A stretch of 64,000 nt of DNA from Limnobacter humi (GCF_024518835.1 NZ_JANIGO010000005.1:1-64000), one strand, 5' to 3'. Positions 1 through 8,675 are shown, numbered from the stretch's first letter. The notes: generated by a model not told the origin, from the sequence alone. Numbers and translations are program-made.

Positions 1-114
1 GTAAATCGTCGGTTTGCTAACACCGTGGCGTTTGGCCACTTCCACGACCGTGTCTTTGTCTGTTTCTCTCAGGATTCGAACAATCTGTTCATCACTGAAT
101 CGGGCTCGTTTCAT
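1..114 (-). pseudogene. IS3-family transposase OrfA, N-terminal part (runs off window)
   Basis: Reading leftward from an ATG at 114, 38 codons give MKRARFSDEQIVRILRE and then a helix-turn-helix segment (VAKRHGVSKPTIY). This is the standard start of IS3-family OrfA proteins, whose N-terminus binds the transposon ends. The frame is open to the window edge, so I cannot tell whether the element is intact. Bases 115-318, between it and the glycan genes, show no gene. Its position next to AT-rich glycan genes fits an IS-bounded locus. Confidence 0.75.
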
Positions 115-318
115 GTCGTCTCTCACTTCGTTGAGAGACCATTGTAATTAAGTCACGTCGGGTAGAGAGCTCTAGGGCAATTCAAGTGGCAATACGTAAA
201 TTTAGATGAAAATGCCTCAGGTTTCGAATACTCATGTTCTACTTTCTGTGGGGATTTAAGGGTCATCAAACACTCAAATCAAATATTTATGAGGGTTACG
301 GGGATTTCGCAAGGCCTG

Positions 319-1458
319 CTAATTATCATCATATTTGTTAAAAATAAATTCGACTTTAGAGCTGTACATTTTATCCCAGCTCATGCCACTAACGGTGAGT
401 GCGGCGGCCTCACCGAGTTCGCTACAGAGCATTGGGTTGTCAATGAACCGTAGTAGAGTTTGAGCAATTTGGTCTGTTGATGTTGGATCAACCATTTGAA
501 AACCAGGCAGACCGTTCAAGAGTTCCGCAGCGCCAACGCTATTAGACAGAACTACAGGTCTTTTACGTGCTGCTGTTTCAAATACTGCTAATCCCCAGCT
601 TTGATCGATATTGATGAATGCAAAAATATGGCAGTTTGCTATTTCGTGATCTAACTCCTCATCGCTTATATTTTCTCGGACGGTGAGAGGAAGCTCATGT
701 GAGATCGCTAGATTACGAATTTTTTCAGCATATTCAGGTCGAGCGCGAGTATCGCCTACTATAGTTAACTCAACACTCCTTCTTGATTTTGCAGCCGCAA
801 TTGCACAAGCCTCTACTAGGCGTTCGTAATTGCGGTAACCAAAGAAAACACCAGTAGACAGTACGCGAAACGGTGACATGTGTGGCAGTGACGTGTTTAG
901 GGCTTGCGTAGGTAAATCGACGCCACAGTACAGCAGCTCAGCATTAATACCTAGGTGCTGATGAACACGCATCACATTTTTGCCAACATTTACGGTGATG
1001 TGATCAACCATACGGGCCATTAACTGGTTGAACAGTCGAGCAATCGGGTGATGCCAACGAGCAGATAATTTCGCGCTGTTTCCCAATCGAAAAGAATGAT
1101 GAAGATCATTGATCTGCCAGACGTAGCAGCGGGCTCGTTTACGAAGCCATGAAGTGAAGAAAAATAATAATCCACCGTTGTCGTGAATATTCAATACATC
1201 AAATTTGGTAAGTTTAAATGCAAGTAGAATCGGCGCAAGGCGTCGGAATAGCCTGCTTAAACGGGATTTTGGTCGTTCATCATACAATGTCACTATATCA
1301 ATGTTTTCAAAATCTGGAAAAGTCTTGACGAGATTAAATATGGGTGTAAATAGTTGAACCTTATGTCCTTGTTGAACTAAATATTGTGTAAGCCGCAATA
1401 CCTGCTTGTGTGTCCCACCCTTGACATCTAGCTCACTTACGTATATCGCAATTTTCAT
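319..1458 (-). CDS. GT4-type glycosyltransferase
   Basis: A 379-residue GT-B-fold glycosyltransferase that probably adds one sugar to a surface-polysaccharide repeat unit at the inner membrane. The N-terminus (MKIAIYVSELDVKGGTHKQ) has the glycine-rich loop typical of the acceptor domain. The C-terminal half carries the GT4 donor-site pattern: WGLAVFETAARKRPVVLS, then GAAELL, with the E-x7-E spacing. A longer start at 1485 is possible, but I prefer 1458 because its ATG overlaps the TGA of the upstream glycosyltransferase gene (ATGA), which is typical of coupled translation. It is the last gene of the AT-rich three-gene operon at 319-3748. The sugar and acceptor cannot be told from sequence. 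Confidence 0.85.
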   Translation of the reverse strand: MKIAIYVSELDVKGGTHKQVLRLTQYLVQQGHKVQLFTPIFNLVKTFPDFENIDIVTLYDERPKSRLSRLFRRLAPILLAFKLTKFDVLNIHDNGGLLFFFTSWLRKRARCYVWQINDLHHSFRLGNSAKLSARWHHPIARLFNQLMARMVDHITVNVGKNVMRVHQHLGINAELLYCGVDLPTQALNTSLPHMSPFRVLSTGVFFGYRNYERLVEACAIAAAKSRRSVELTIVGDTRARPEYAEKIRNLAISHELPLTVRENISDEELDHEIANCHIFAFINIDQSWGLAVFETAARKRPVVLSNSVGAAELLNGLPGFQMVDPTSTDQIAQTLLRFIDNPMLCSELGEAAALTVSGMSWDKMYSSKVEFIFNKYDDN

Positions 1459-2435
1459 AGGTATTTCTTTACTTCTTTCATCCATGCATTAGCGAGGTGT
1501 ACCTCTTCATTAATTACCACTCCAATATGGCGCAACTTCTCCCAGGCGGTTAGAACAAATTCGTCCAAAGCCATTGCTTCAATTGTTTCAAGTGCAGTGA
1601 CAATTTCTTCATTGCGTAGATAGCCAACCACCTCGTCACTAAAATCCCGCATGAGATTATGCTCGTTGCGTTCCTGTACCACTGTGGCAGCCCGAAAAGC
1701 AATTTTCTTGCCCTGTTTCCAGAGTCCGGCCTGGGCTACGAATGATCGCCAAATATCCGTCATACGAAAGCTCACATGACATGGCAGATACAGCGCAGGA
1801 AAGGCCTCTTTGAAGAATAGAGTATTCTGCGAGTTAAATGAACACCATGTACCGTTGTCAAGTAACACCGGTGTGCGCTGTCTGAAAATAAGTGGTTTTT
1901 TGAAAAGCAGTCGATAAATTGCATCCACATCCGGATCGCCATCAGCTAAAAACTGCTGAATAGGTGCCGATTCAGTGACTACTTCTTCAGTTAAATGACC
2001 ACCCTCGTGAATGGAGTCTAAAGGATTCCCTCGAGGCCATATGAGCTGATCTGAAAAGTGTTTATAAACATTCGACCATCGAGTTCCACCCAGACGTTGA
2101 CCTGTAACTTCACGCGAAATATTAGTTCCAAAATATTGTCCAGGAATGTTGTCATCATCAGTCTCTAGAATGACATCTGCTCCTTGTTGAATTGCATACA
2201 AGTACCCAAGGTTTTTTCGGCAGTAATGATTTGCGGGGGTATCTCTAGCAAGGTCACCAAAGTTTTTAAGTTGTTGTTCATACGAAAAATAGTTGATGCC
2301 TGGGCTTGACCAGTCTGCTGGCGTTTTTCGATCACCAACTACCACACAACGCCAACCTAACTTGGTCATTTCGCTTATGCGGTGAATCGCCTTAGTGGGC
2401 GAGTTGATTGTTGTTATGACAATCCATTTCTTCAT
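1455..2435 (-). CDS. STELLO-type (DUF288) glycosyltransferase
   Basis: 326 residues resembling the STELLO/DUF288 family, a glycosyltransferase group best known from plant Golgi proteins and found sporadically in bacterial polysaccharide loci. The start (KKWIVITTINSPTKAIHRI), the YFSYEQQ stretch near residue 50 and the acidic motif ILETDDDN near residue 90 fit the family; the DDD is the probable metal/nucleotide-sugar site. It has no signal peptide and no obvious membrane segment. It overlaps the flippase gene by 4 bp upstream and the GT4 gene by 4 bp downstream, so the three are almost certainly co-translated. Family assignment is from motif recall; substrate unknown. Confidence 0.75.
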   Translation of the reverse strand: MKKWIVITTINSPTKAIHRISEMTKLGWRCVVVGDRKTPADWSSPGINYFSYEQQLKNFGDLARDTPANHYCRKNLGYLYAIQQGADVILETDDDNIPGQYFGTNISREVTGQRLGGTRWSNVYKHFSDQLIWPRGNPLDSIHEGGHLTEEVVTESAPIQQFLADGDPDVDAIYRLLFKKPLIFRQRTPVLLDNGTWCSFNSQNTLFFKEAFPALYLPCHVSFRMTDIWRSFVAQAGLWKQGKKIAFRAATVVQERNEHNLMRDFSDEVVGYLRNEEIVTALETIEAMALDEFVLTAWEKLRHIGVVINEEVHLANAWMKEVKKYL

Positions 2436-3748
2436 AATTTACTCTTTAATAGTCGATGAATAAAAACTGTTTCTGTGATGCCAACGATGAGCGTAAATGA
2501 GATGATTGTTCCTATTATTGGTCCGTAAAGTCCGATAGAACCTGCGAGATAAATTTTTAATCCTGTCCCGACAATTAACATTACTGATGCCACTGCTATT
2601 TGTAGGTGTAAAATTTGTAAGCCGTTGAGCAGCATGGCCATGCACTGTCCATACCCTTCGAGTATTACCCAAATAGCTAGCAGCCACAATAATTGAGCGG
2701 GAGCTTGAACTTTTTCACCCGTCCATATATCAAGAATTATGTTGCCAATCATTACGAGTAAGGTTGCCAAAAAAATGCTTGCGATCATACTACGTTTGAG
2801 GTTTTCTAGGTAGGCACTTCTGAGCCAATTAAAATCTCCTTTGGCTTTCGCGTCAGCCACTGCAGGCCACAAGGGCCCTAAGATCAAACTGTTAACCATC
2901 ACAACAATACTAAACATGCGCCATGTAGTAGCATAGGTCGCCACATCGTCTGGGCTAGCCACAGTAGTCAAAATAACGTTATCGGAGTTGTATACGATTG
3001 AGACAGTAATCTGCAGTAGGAAAAACAGACCAGCCCCCTTAAGAAGAGAGGTAGTTAAATCATAATCAATGTTTCCACTTAACTTTATGTCGGGATAATG
3101 TTGTCGTAGGTGATGCAAGCTATAGCTCCCGTATACCACTACCATTAACAACACATAGCCAAGCACGAAGACGGCCAAGTCGGCTGCTTGCCAAGCTAAT
3201 AGTGCTGCGAAACCTAAATATGAAAGGGAGAATGCAAGTTGTAGGATCGTAGCTGAGCCCGCTCGTTGATGAGCAAAGAGCAGACGCTGCACAAAAGTCG
3301 CAGGAATCACAAGTCCGTAGCACATTACAAAACTGGCCACTAAGTCGATATGGCTTGCCAGGAAAGATCCGGAACGCAAGGCCATCGCCTCCAACATTCC
3401 AGAAAAGTAAAATAAGCTACCGACGAACAGAAAAAAAACGGCGATGCTACCTAGTACAAGATAAGCATGGCGAACTATCCGTGTAGCCCGTTCGTGATCA
3501 TCATGGGCCAATGCTTCTGTAACTCTGCCCATGGCGCTATTTCCAATTCCGAAATCTAGGAATTGCATCATTGTCAGCAATGATGTGGTTGTTGCCCATA
3601 TTGCAAAGTCACTGATACTTAGCGCTGACATTACTAATGGCACCGTGGCTAAGTTTGCCCCGATTGATAAAGCTCGCGCCAGAAGACCTGTCTTGGCAGC
3701 TTTGTCAATAAGGTGCTGACGGCGGTCAGCAAGATATTTTGATCTCAT
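2432..3748 (-). CDS. Wzx-type oligosaccharide flippase (MOP superfamily)
   Basis: 438 residues with about 12 hydrophobic segments spread over the whole length and a short basic N-terminus (MRSKYLADRRQHLIDKAAK). This is the layout of polysaccharide-export flippases, which turn undecaprenyl-linked repeat units to the periplasmic face of the inner membrane. The first segment contains the common pattern ANLATVPLVMSALSISDFAIWAT followed by LDFGIGN (residues about 30-70). It is the first gene of the operon and overlaps the STELLO gene by 4 bp. Base composition of 319-3748 is clearly more AT-rich than the rest of the window, suggesting acquisition of the operon by transfer. Confidence 0.85.
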   Translation of the reverse strand: MRSKYLADRRQHLIDKAAKTGLLARALSIGANLATVPLVMSALSISDFAIWATTTSLLTMMQFLDFGIGNSAMGRVTEALAHDDHERATRIVRHAYLVLGSIAVFFLFVGSLFYFSGMLEAMALRSGSFLASHIDLVASFVMCYGLVIPATFVQRLLFAHQRAGSATILQLAFSLSYLGFAALLAWQAADLAVFVLGYVLLMVVVYGSYSLHHLRQHYPDIKLSGNIDYDLTTSLLKGAGLFFLLQITVSIVYNSDNVILTTVASPDDVATYATTWRMFSIVVMVNSLILGPLWPAVADAKAKGDFNWLRSAYLENLKRSMIASIFLATLLVMIGNIILDIWTGEKVQAPAQLLWLLAIWVILEGYGQCMAMLLNGLQILHLQIAVASVMLIVGTGLKIYLAGSIGLYGPIIGTIISFTLIVGITETVFIHRLLKSKL

Positions 3749-3929
3749 TGGTGACTACCGATTTGGCTTGATTTAAACACACAAAAGTTTCCCATGGCTT
3801 GAGATAGATTTCTGATTGACTGTGATTACTTATGGTGGCCCCGATCTGATCTGACAGTTTCCGTCTAGAGCAGACCTCGTTTAGTCGGACCATTTTTGTG
3901 AAATGTTAATAAATACCTAGCCCTGCGGA

Positions 3930-4166
3930 TTAAGCAGCCAATGCTGCAACCTGGTTGACGAAATACACCTCGTCTGGGGTTTTGCAATCTAAGGCTTGAG
4001 GGCCTCGAGCTACATTGTAAAGTTCGACGTACTCATGTAGGAGTTTTTTGACCTCCGATGTTGTTTCATAGGCCCGAAGGTACACCTCTTTGTATTTGAT
4101 CGCGCGCCAGAATCGCTCGATCACCACATTGCCACGCCAACATCCCTTGCCATCCATGCTGATTTG
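3930..4166 (-). pseudogene. C-terminal fragment of IS3-family OrfB (outer element)
   Basis: About 78 codons encode the C-terminus of a DDE transposase: ISMDGKGCWRGNVVIERFWRAIKYKEVYL followed by TPDEVYF near the end. The glutamate of VIERFW is the third residue of the DDE triad. The open frame appears to start at an ATG at 4157, but homology continues a few codons upstream to the inverted repeat of the IS2-group element at 4167, so this is the downstream piece of an interrupted gene and not an independent one. Confidence 0.85.
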
Positions 4167-4195
4167 TGGACTCGCCCCCGTATTACAGGGCCATC
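4167..4195. repeat. Terminal inverted repeat of the IS2-group element (orfB end)
   Basis: Begins TGGACTCGCCCCCG and continues to about 4195 (ACAGGGCC shared with the other end as ACAGTGCC). Its partner is at 5482-5510. It lies just past the orfB stop codon at 4200. Confidence 0.75.
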
Positions 4196-4199
4196 GGTA

Positions 4200-5084
4200 T
4201 TAGTTAATTGACTTCGGCTTTTCCCGGAATCTCCGAGGAGGCAGGTACCCCAAAGCACTGTGAGGGTGCTTTTCATTGTAATGTTCAAACCACAACTTTA
4301 AATCACGCATGACCGTCTGCGAGTCAGGCCGATTGGCCAGACGAGCATAGTCACGTTTGAACGTCTTCACAAAGCTCTCGGCCATGCCGTTGCTTTGCGG
4401 GCTTTCCACCGGCGTTCTGACGGGTTTGAGCCCCAGTTGTTTTGCAAAGGTTCTGGTTTCAATCGCGGTGTAACAAGAGCCATTGTCCGACAGCCATTCA
4501 ATGGGAGTTTGCGCAGTACTGCCCGCGCCAAACCGATATTCCACTGCTTGCATCATCAAATCTCCAACCAGGCCAGCGTCAATGCCTTTGGTGGTTGCAA
4601 CCCAGCTCATGACCTCACGGTCACAGCAATCCAAGGCAAAGGCCACTCGAACTTTCTCACCGTTGTCGCAAGACAGTTCAAATCCGTCCGAGCACCAACG
4701 AGTGTTGCTGCTTTGAACAGCCACTTTTCCGTCGTGCCTACGCGTATCCCTAGGCTTACTGCCATGCCGAAACAACAACAAATTGTTGTCTCGCATTACT
4801 CGGTAAACCCGTTTATGGTTAACCAGTCGTGGACTACCATCGACCCCTTGAAACTTCAGAATCGCCCACACACGGCGATAGCCGTAAGTGGGCAGGTCTT
4901 TGGCAACGCTGATGATGTCACTGAACAACTGGTCGTCATCAGGCCTGGGGTGCGCCTTTCGACGGTCAACCCAATCAGCTTTTCTGGTTCTCAGAGCGGT
5001 TATGTGACTGCGCGAAATGCCAAGGACAAAACAGACCTCTCTTACTGGTCGTCCCCGGGCAACAAGGGCGAGTGCGCAATCCAC
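4200..5084 (-). CDS. IS2-group transposase OrfB (DDE integrase-like)
   Basis: 294 residues closely resembling IS2 OrfB, the catalytic half of the transposase. The helix-turn-helix-like N-terminus is followed by [13 protein letters not shown] and [10 protein letters not shown]. The RNase-H-like core has the triad in RWCSDGFEL (D), WLSDNGSCY (D) and [15 protein letters not shown] (E), and the protein ends [13 protein letters not shown]. The frame opens with a GTG (5084) inside the end of orfA in the -1 frame. As in IS2, the active product is expected to be an OrfAB fusion made by -1 frameshifting. No disabling mutation is visible. Confidence 0.9.
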   Translation of the reverse strand: MDCALALVARGRPVREVCFVLGISRSHITALRTRKADWVDRRKAHPRPDDDQLFSDIISVAKDLPTYGYRRVWAILKFQGVDGSPRLVNHKRVYRVMRDNNLLLFRHGSKPRDTRRHDGKVAVQSSNTRWCSDGFELSCDNGEKVRVAFALDCCDREVMSWVATTKGIDAGLVGDLMMQAVEYRFGAGSTAQTPIEWLSDNGSCYTAIETRTFAKQLGLKPVRTPVESPQSNGMAESFVKTFKRDYARLANRPDSQTVMRDLKLWFEHYNEKHPHSALGYLPPRRFREKPKSIN

Positions 5085-5446
5085 TTTCGGCTTTTACCGT
5101 ACTCAACCGCTTCCTTGAGAATTTCGTTCTCAAGCGTTTTGCGGCCCAGCGCAGCTTCCAATTGTTTGATGCGCTTCAAAGCTTCTTTCATTTCAGAAGC
5201 TGGTACCACTGGTTCGTTGGCGCCAACCGCAACCAAAGAACCGTCTGTATATGATTTGCGCCATTGGAACAACTGGCTGGCAGTGATGCCCGCTTCGCGG
5301 GCCACCAAGGAAACCGTTTTACCGGCTTGGTATGTTTCCTGGACCAAAGCCAACTTCTCCGAGGGTGTCCAGCGCCGTCGGCGCTGGACACCCGTAATCA
5401 CTTCAACCCGCTCGGGCTTGCCATCTGAACTCATAGTCGTAAACAT
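5042..5446 (-). CDS. IS2-group transposase OrfA
   Basis: 134 residues from the ATG at 5446, chosen because an AGGAA ribosome-binding sequence lies about 9 bp upstream; a longer frame to 5494 has no such support. The protein has a helix-turn-helix ([33 protein letters not shown]) and a leucine-zipper-like coiled coil ([28 protein letters not shown]) that mediates OrfA/OrfAB multimerisation in this family. Its last 43 bp overlap orfB, where frameshifting would join the two frames. Confidence 0.88.
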   Translation of the reverse strand: MFTTMSSDGKPERVEVITGVQRRRRWTPSEKLALVQETYQAGKTVSLVAREAGITASQLFQWRKSYTDGSLVAVGANEPVVPASEMKEALKRIKQLEAALGRKTLENEILKEAVEYGKSRKWIAHSPLLPGDDQ

Positions 5447-5481
5447 AGATGTATTCCTAGTCCTAAGTTTAAGGAATACCT

Positions 5482-5510
5482 CCGGCACTGTCATTCAGGG
5501 GGCAAGTTCA
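5482..5510. repeat. Terminal inverted repeat of the IS2-group element (orfA end)
   Basis: Read inward on the minus strand it starts TGAACTTGCCCCCTG and matches the repeat at 4167-4195 in about two thirds of positions, with the GCCCCC core identical. Confidence 0.75.
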
Positions 5511-6115
5511 ATGTATATAGAGACCGAGACCTTTAAGCATTTCCATTAAATCCACGCTGGTAAATTGACTGCACTGATCAGTGTTGCCGATCTCGGGCTT
5601 GCCATATTTGATTATCGATTCTTGAAACGTTTCAACGCGGAAATCCGCATGCATGGTATTGGACAGCCTCCGAATGTGCACTTTCCTGCTAAACCAATCA
5701 ATTACTGTACATAAATAAAAGGGGCTGCGTTTCGTGGGAAGGTTGCTGATGTCCAGTGCCCAGGCCTGATTGGTCCGATCCATTGGCAGTGTTCCAATCA
5801 AATACGGACAGATCTTGTGCTTGGGGGGGCTTGCTGGTGTTAGGCTTGCAGTAAATAGCTTGAATGCCCATTCTGCGCATCAAGGTGAAGACTTTGTGCT
5901 CACCAACACCTGCAAATCCCTGCCGCAGCAACAAGTCACTCATCATGCAACTGCTCGCATACGGTCGGTCCAAATTCAAACGATCCATCGCTGCCATCAG
6001 CGAGAGGTTAGCATCAGAAGCCGGCATAGGCTTGTATACGCATCGACCTAGCCATACAAAGAATCTTGGCCTGCCCATCTACCGGCAACTCATGGTTCGG
6101 GTCAATAAGCGCTTT
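5511..6115 (-). pseudogene. N-terminal part of outer-element OrfB, frameshifted
   Basis: Homology to IS3-family OrfB runs through three frames: IDPNHELPVDGQAKILCMARS (about 6050-6115), then PASDANLSLMAAMDRL...RRMGIQAIYCKPNTSKP, then KICPYLIGTLPMDRTNQAWALDISNLP...KPEIGNTDQCSQFTS. The second shift falls in a run of seven Gs at 5823-5829 (plus strand), a typical homopolymer slip. Two of the catalytic aspartates (ALDIS, NTDQ) survive. The gene ends abruptly at 5511, where the IS2-group element begins. Confidence 0.82.
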
Positions 6116-6119
6116 GCGC

Positions 6120-6335
6120 TCAGCAACGCAGCCCTGGTTGCGCGCTTTCTAAAAAATCGTTCTCCAGTTTCAGCTCACCAATTTTTGCAGACAACACTTT
6201 CTCATCGGCTGTGGGCTCTGGGCCTCCGGAGGCACCCTAAACTTAGGAAGCACCTTGCAGCAAATCGGCTTTCCACGTGCAATTTGGGTGGGTACACATC
6301 GCATTTCTGGGCAATACGAGGAAGATTAAAGCTTT
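6120..6335 (-). pseudogene. Remnant of outer-element OrfA
   Basis: Leftward translation gives IAQKCDVYPPKLH, then after a frame change WKADLLQGAS, two stop codons, and KVLSAKIGELKLENDFLES. In intact IS3-family OrfA proteins these correspond in order to the helix-turn-helix end, the linker and the KIGEL coiled coil that precedes OrfB. No open frame remains, so the gene is dead. Confidence 0.65.
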
Positions 6336-6343
6336 GAGAGTTG

Positions 6344-6691
6344 TTAATCCCCGACTTGTTCTATTTCAGACCTGAGATTTTCGATCTCCATTCGCAGCGC
6401 CTCGTACTCTGCCAGTTTCCGCTTCAAAAACCGCCCAGTCAGCGCCGCCTTCTCTGCGATACCCTTTGGGGTCAGCACATACACATACCCAAACTTGTTC
6501 TTGCTCTGCGCAAAGTTCTGCATCTTCACCAACCCTTTCTCCTTCAGGGCCTTCAGGCAATAATTCAGTCCGCTGGTGCTCACGCCCAGGCGTTCGGCCA
6601 GTTCACGCTGGGTAAGGTCCGGGTTTTCATCCAGAATTCGCATCACCCTGTACGCAGTGTCTTCTTGAAGTTGTTGTTGCCGGCTGGCCAT
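6344..6691 (-). CDS. MarR-family EPS-associated transcriptional regulator
   Basis: 115 residues from the ATG at 6691 (longer starts up to 6829 run through unlikely sequence). The winged helix is clear: LDENPDLTQRELAERLGVSTSGLNYCLKALKEKGLVKMQNF, then a wing (FGYVYVLTPKGIAEKAALTGRFLKRKL) and a C-terminal coiled coil (EYEALRMEIENLRSEIEQ). This is the pattern of the small MarR-type regulators found beside exopolysaccharide loci of Gram-negative bacteria, so I infer it controls surface-glycan genes here. Its stop lies next to the decayed IS, so the genes it once accompanied on that side may have been lost. The 260 bp upstream (6692-6951) hold no gene I can support. Confidence 0.85.
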   Translation of the reverse strand: MASRQQQLQEDTAYRVMRILDENPDLTQRELAERLGVSTSGLNYCLKALKEKGLVKMQNFAQSKNKFGYVYVLTPKGIAEKAALTGRFLKRKLAEYEALRMEIENLRSEIEQVGD

Positions 6692-6951
6692 GTTGGGGCG
6701 GGTATTTCCAGTGTTGGGCACGCTACCGCCCTGCAGTGTCGCGGTCGGCATTCGCGGAAATAAGAATACGGTTTGGGGGGCAATACTTTTTGTACAAACT
6801 TGAACAATTAAATCACGCCCGTGCGGCACTTTGGGGTCAGACTCTAATTTTTCGCACTAAATCGGTGCTTTTTTGCGTCCCATATTTCGGTGACACCCAA
6901 CGCAGCACTTCTCACCCTGTCAGAAATTTCCTTACAGTTTGGCCTTCTACA

Positions 6952-7824
6952 ATGCCTGGAAGGTGCTTCGTGCCACTCAAATGTCTCCAAAACTTGGCTG
7001 TGGCGGTGCTGGTTTCTACCACTGCGGCTTGCTCAACATCGCCCGTTTCATCCACTGCACAGCAGGTGGCTGAAGGTGGACAGCAGTATGTGTCCACCCT
7101 CAAAAAGGTCAACGTTTTGGCGCTGGACCATTCTCTGGAATTTACCGCCGACCTGCTACCCAACCTGCAGCGCACCCAGAGCACTTTGGAGGAGCAAACC
7201 CAGACCATGCGCGAACGGGCTCAAGCGGTGAGCCTGGTCAATGCCTATCTTGATTTGCAAGCCCAATACTTTGCACAACTTCAAGCCCTGGCCAAAGGGG
7301 ACCAAACCGCTGCCACCCAAAAAAATGTAAAGGCGTTGGCCGATGCCTTGGGGGTGGTGCCCAATCTACCGGGTTTGGCTGCACCCATTAAAAACAGTGT
7401 GGCCAGCCTGGCGGGGCATGTGGCCACTGCTGCACACAACCGCGAAGTGGCATTGGTGTTGCAACGGGATGCCAGTGTGGTGGGGCAGGCTTTGCTGTTC
7501 AATCAGCAGGTGCTGGACGAGCAAATACAGTGGATGACCTTTCGGGAGCAACTGGCCCGCGAAGTGGCTTATCGCGACAACGTGGAAAAGCCCTACCTGG
7601 CCGAGAAAAAACTGGGTGAAGCTTGGAAGAAGGCGTGGATGAGCAGCATCAAACCGCCGCCCAACATTGCACTGCTGGAAGAGGCGCGGCAAGCTAGCCT
7701 GCGCATGCAGCAAGCTTGGCTGGACGTGCTGCGCGGCCAGGGCAATATGAACCAGTTGAGCGGCGTGTTCACCGAGCTGCAAGCCAGCATTCAAACCCTT
7801 CAAACGCGGCAGGCAAACCCATGA
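6952..7824 (+). CDS. Predicted lipoprotein, unknown function
   Basis: 290 residues from the ATG at 6952, which places a signal peptide (LQNLAVAVLVSTTAAC) with a lipobox-like TAAC near residue 25. The mature part is almost entirely helical and alanine/glutamine-rich (TLEEQTQTMRERAQAV, YFAQLQALAKGDQ), suggesting a periplasmic helical bundle anchored in a membrane. No family is recognised. It is the first gene of a four-gene run with 4-bp overlaps or tiny gaps (6952-9193). An alternative frame start at 6736 would add an AT-rich, non-signal-like leader and is rejected. Confidence 0.7.
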   Translation: MPGRCFVPLKCLQNLAVAVLVSTTAACSTSPVSSTAQQVAEGGQQYVSTLKKVNVLALDHSLEFTADLLPNLQRTQSTLEEQTQTMRERAQAVSLVNAYLDLQAQYFAQLQALAKGDQTAATQKNVKALADALGVVPNLPGLAAPIKNSVASLAGHVATAAHNREVALVLQRDASVVGQALLFNQQVLDEQIQWMTFREQLAREVAYRDNVEKPYLAEKKLGEAWKKAWMSSIKPPPNIALLEEARQASLRMQQAWLDVLRGQGNMNQLSGVFTELQASIQTLQTRQANP

Positions 7825-8159
7825 GCAACTCCACCGTCAACACCGACCTTCAACAACTGCGCAAGCACACCCAGGATGTGTTTGCGGCCCTCTACCGAAT
7901 TGACATTGCTGAACTCAACCCAAGCCAGCGCGAACAACACCAGCAGCAGCTCAGCATGGCCTACATGGCTTTGGTGAAGCTTGAGAACGCCCAATTGAGC
8001 CAACTCACCCAGGAAGCGAAAGCGAATTTGGTGGCGTTGCAAGCTGCCATGGCCAGCCTGGCTCAGCGCGTTGACAAAGCCAAGCATACGACGGATGTGT
8101 TGACCACCGTGGCCAAAGGTCTGGATGCACTGAGCGATGTGTTGAAGTGGGTGGGGTAA
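7821..8159 (+). CDS. Small helical protein, unknown function
   Basis: 112 residues, starting at an ATG that overlaps the upstream TGA (ATGA), so translation is coupled to the lipoprotein gene. The sequence is heptad-like and rich in Gln and Ala (LQQLRKHTQDVFAALYRI, QREQHQQQLSMAYMALVKLENAQLSQL), with no signal peptide and no cysteine. It probably forms a coiled coil, perhaps pairing with the helical lipoprotein before it, although it has no export signal of its own. No family recognised. Confidence 0.7.
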   Translation: MSNSTVNTDLQQLRKHTQDVFAALYRIDIAELNPSQREQHQQQLSMAYMALVKLENAQLSQLTQEAKANLVALQAAMASLAQRVDKAKHTTDVLTTVAKGLDALSDVLKWVG

Positions 8160-8162
8160 AGC

Positions 8163-8675
8163 ATGCCCCAAACCTGCACCGCAAAATTTCCCGCCTGTGT
8201 CACGCAGTACTTCACATTGCGCGAGCTTACAGTGACCAGTACGGGCTTAGCAAACCAACCCGAATCCCCAATCATCATCGCCAATTTGCGTGAATTGGCG
8301 ATGAACATTCTTCACCCGCTGTTTGAGGAGTTTGGCCCGCGGCTGACCATCAACAGCGCGTATAGAAGCGCTGCGGTGAATAGGGCTGTAGGCGGCTCAG
8401 ACACCTCGCAGCACCTCACTGGCCAAGCGGCTGACTTTGAGGTTCGGGGGATGAGCAATTATGACTTGGCGTGTTGGGTGCGGGACAATCTAAATCATGG
8501 CCAGTTGATTTTGGAACACTTCACCCCCGGAGTGCATTCCTCGGGTTGGGTCCATTGTTCGTTTCAGCCTGTTCGGGGGCAACGTGAGGAAAAGACCAAA
8601 TTCAAAAATTCTCGCAAGCTACATGATGGAATATTGTTTACCGAGCCAGCCAACATCATCAGGAAGTTATCGTGA
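8163..8675 (+). CDS. Peptidase M15A-type domain protein
   Basis: 170 residues of the M15A (D-Ala-D-Ala carboxypeptidase-like/endolysin-like) fold. Zinc-site motifs are visible: SAYRS, then SQHLTGQAADFEV (His and Asp ligands about residues 84-92) and GWVHCSF (third His about residue 129). Enzymes of this type cut peptidoglycan peptide cross-links; many are phage or prophage lysins. There is no signal peptide, so export would need another route. It starts 3 bp after the preceding stop and overlaps the next gene by 4 bp (GTGA). The context suggests a wall-directed cassette, but no phage structural gene is nearby. Confidence 0.8.
   Translation: MPQTCTAKFPACVTQYFTLRELTVTSTGLANQPESPIIIANLRELAMNILHPLFEEFGPRLTINSAYRSAAVNRAVGGSDTSQHLTGQAADFEVRGMSNYDLACWVRDNLNHGQLILEHFTPGVHSSGWVHCSFQPVRGQREEKTKFKNSRKLHDGILFTEPANIIRKLS

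Larger units (their letters stand above)
4167..5510 (-). mobile_element. Intact-looking IS2-group IS3-family insertion sequence, 1344 bp
   Basis: Contains complete orfA and orfB in the usual overlapping arrangement and is bounded by related terminal inverted repeats. The left end reads TGGACTCGCCCCC and the right end, read inward on the minus strand, TGAACTTGCCCCC, with further partial matches in the next 16 bp. Length and gene layout fit the IS2 group. The flanking 5 bp (atttg on the left, atgta on the right) do not form an exact target duplication. It lies inside an older IS3-family transposase gene. Confidence 0.88.
3930..6337 (-). mobile_element. Decayed IS3-family element, split by a second IS
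   Basis: An old IS3-family copy read leftward. Its orfB is cut in two by the IS2-group insertion at 4167-5510: the upstream half ends in ...MLKGLGLYI and the downstream half resumes at ISMDGKGCWRGN, which join in the order expected for one transposase. The upstream half has frameshifts and the orfA remnant (about 6120-6335) has in-frame stops, so it is dead. I could not define its terminal repeats; the outer limits are those of recognisable protein homology. Confidence 0.8.

Noticed and set aside
4162-5515. Exact target-site duplication around the IS2-group element
   Set aside because: The flanking pentamers are atttg and atgta, which share only part of their bases.
4395-5549. 384-codon open frame on the plus strand
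   Set aside because: It lies entirely antisense to orfA and orfB of the IS2-group element, and its translation resembles no protein.
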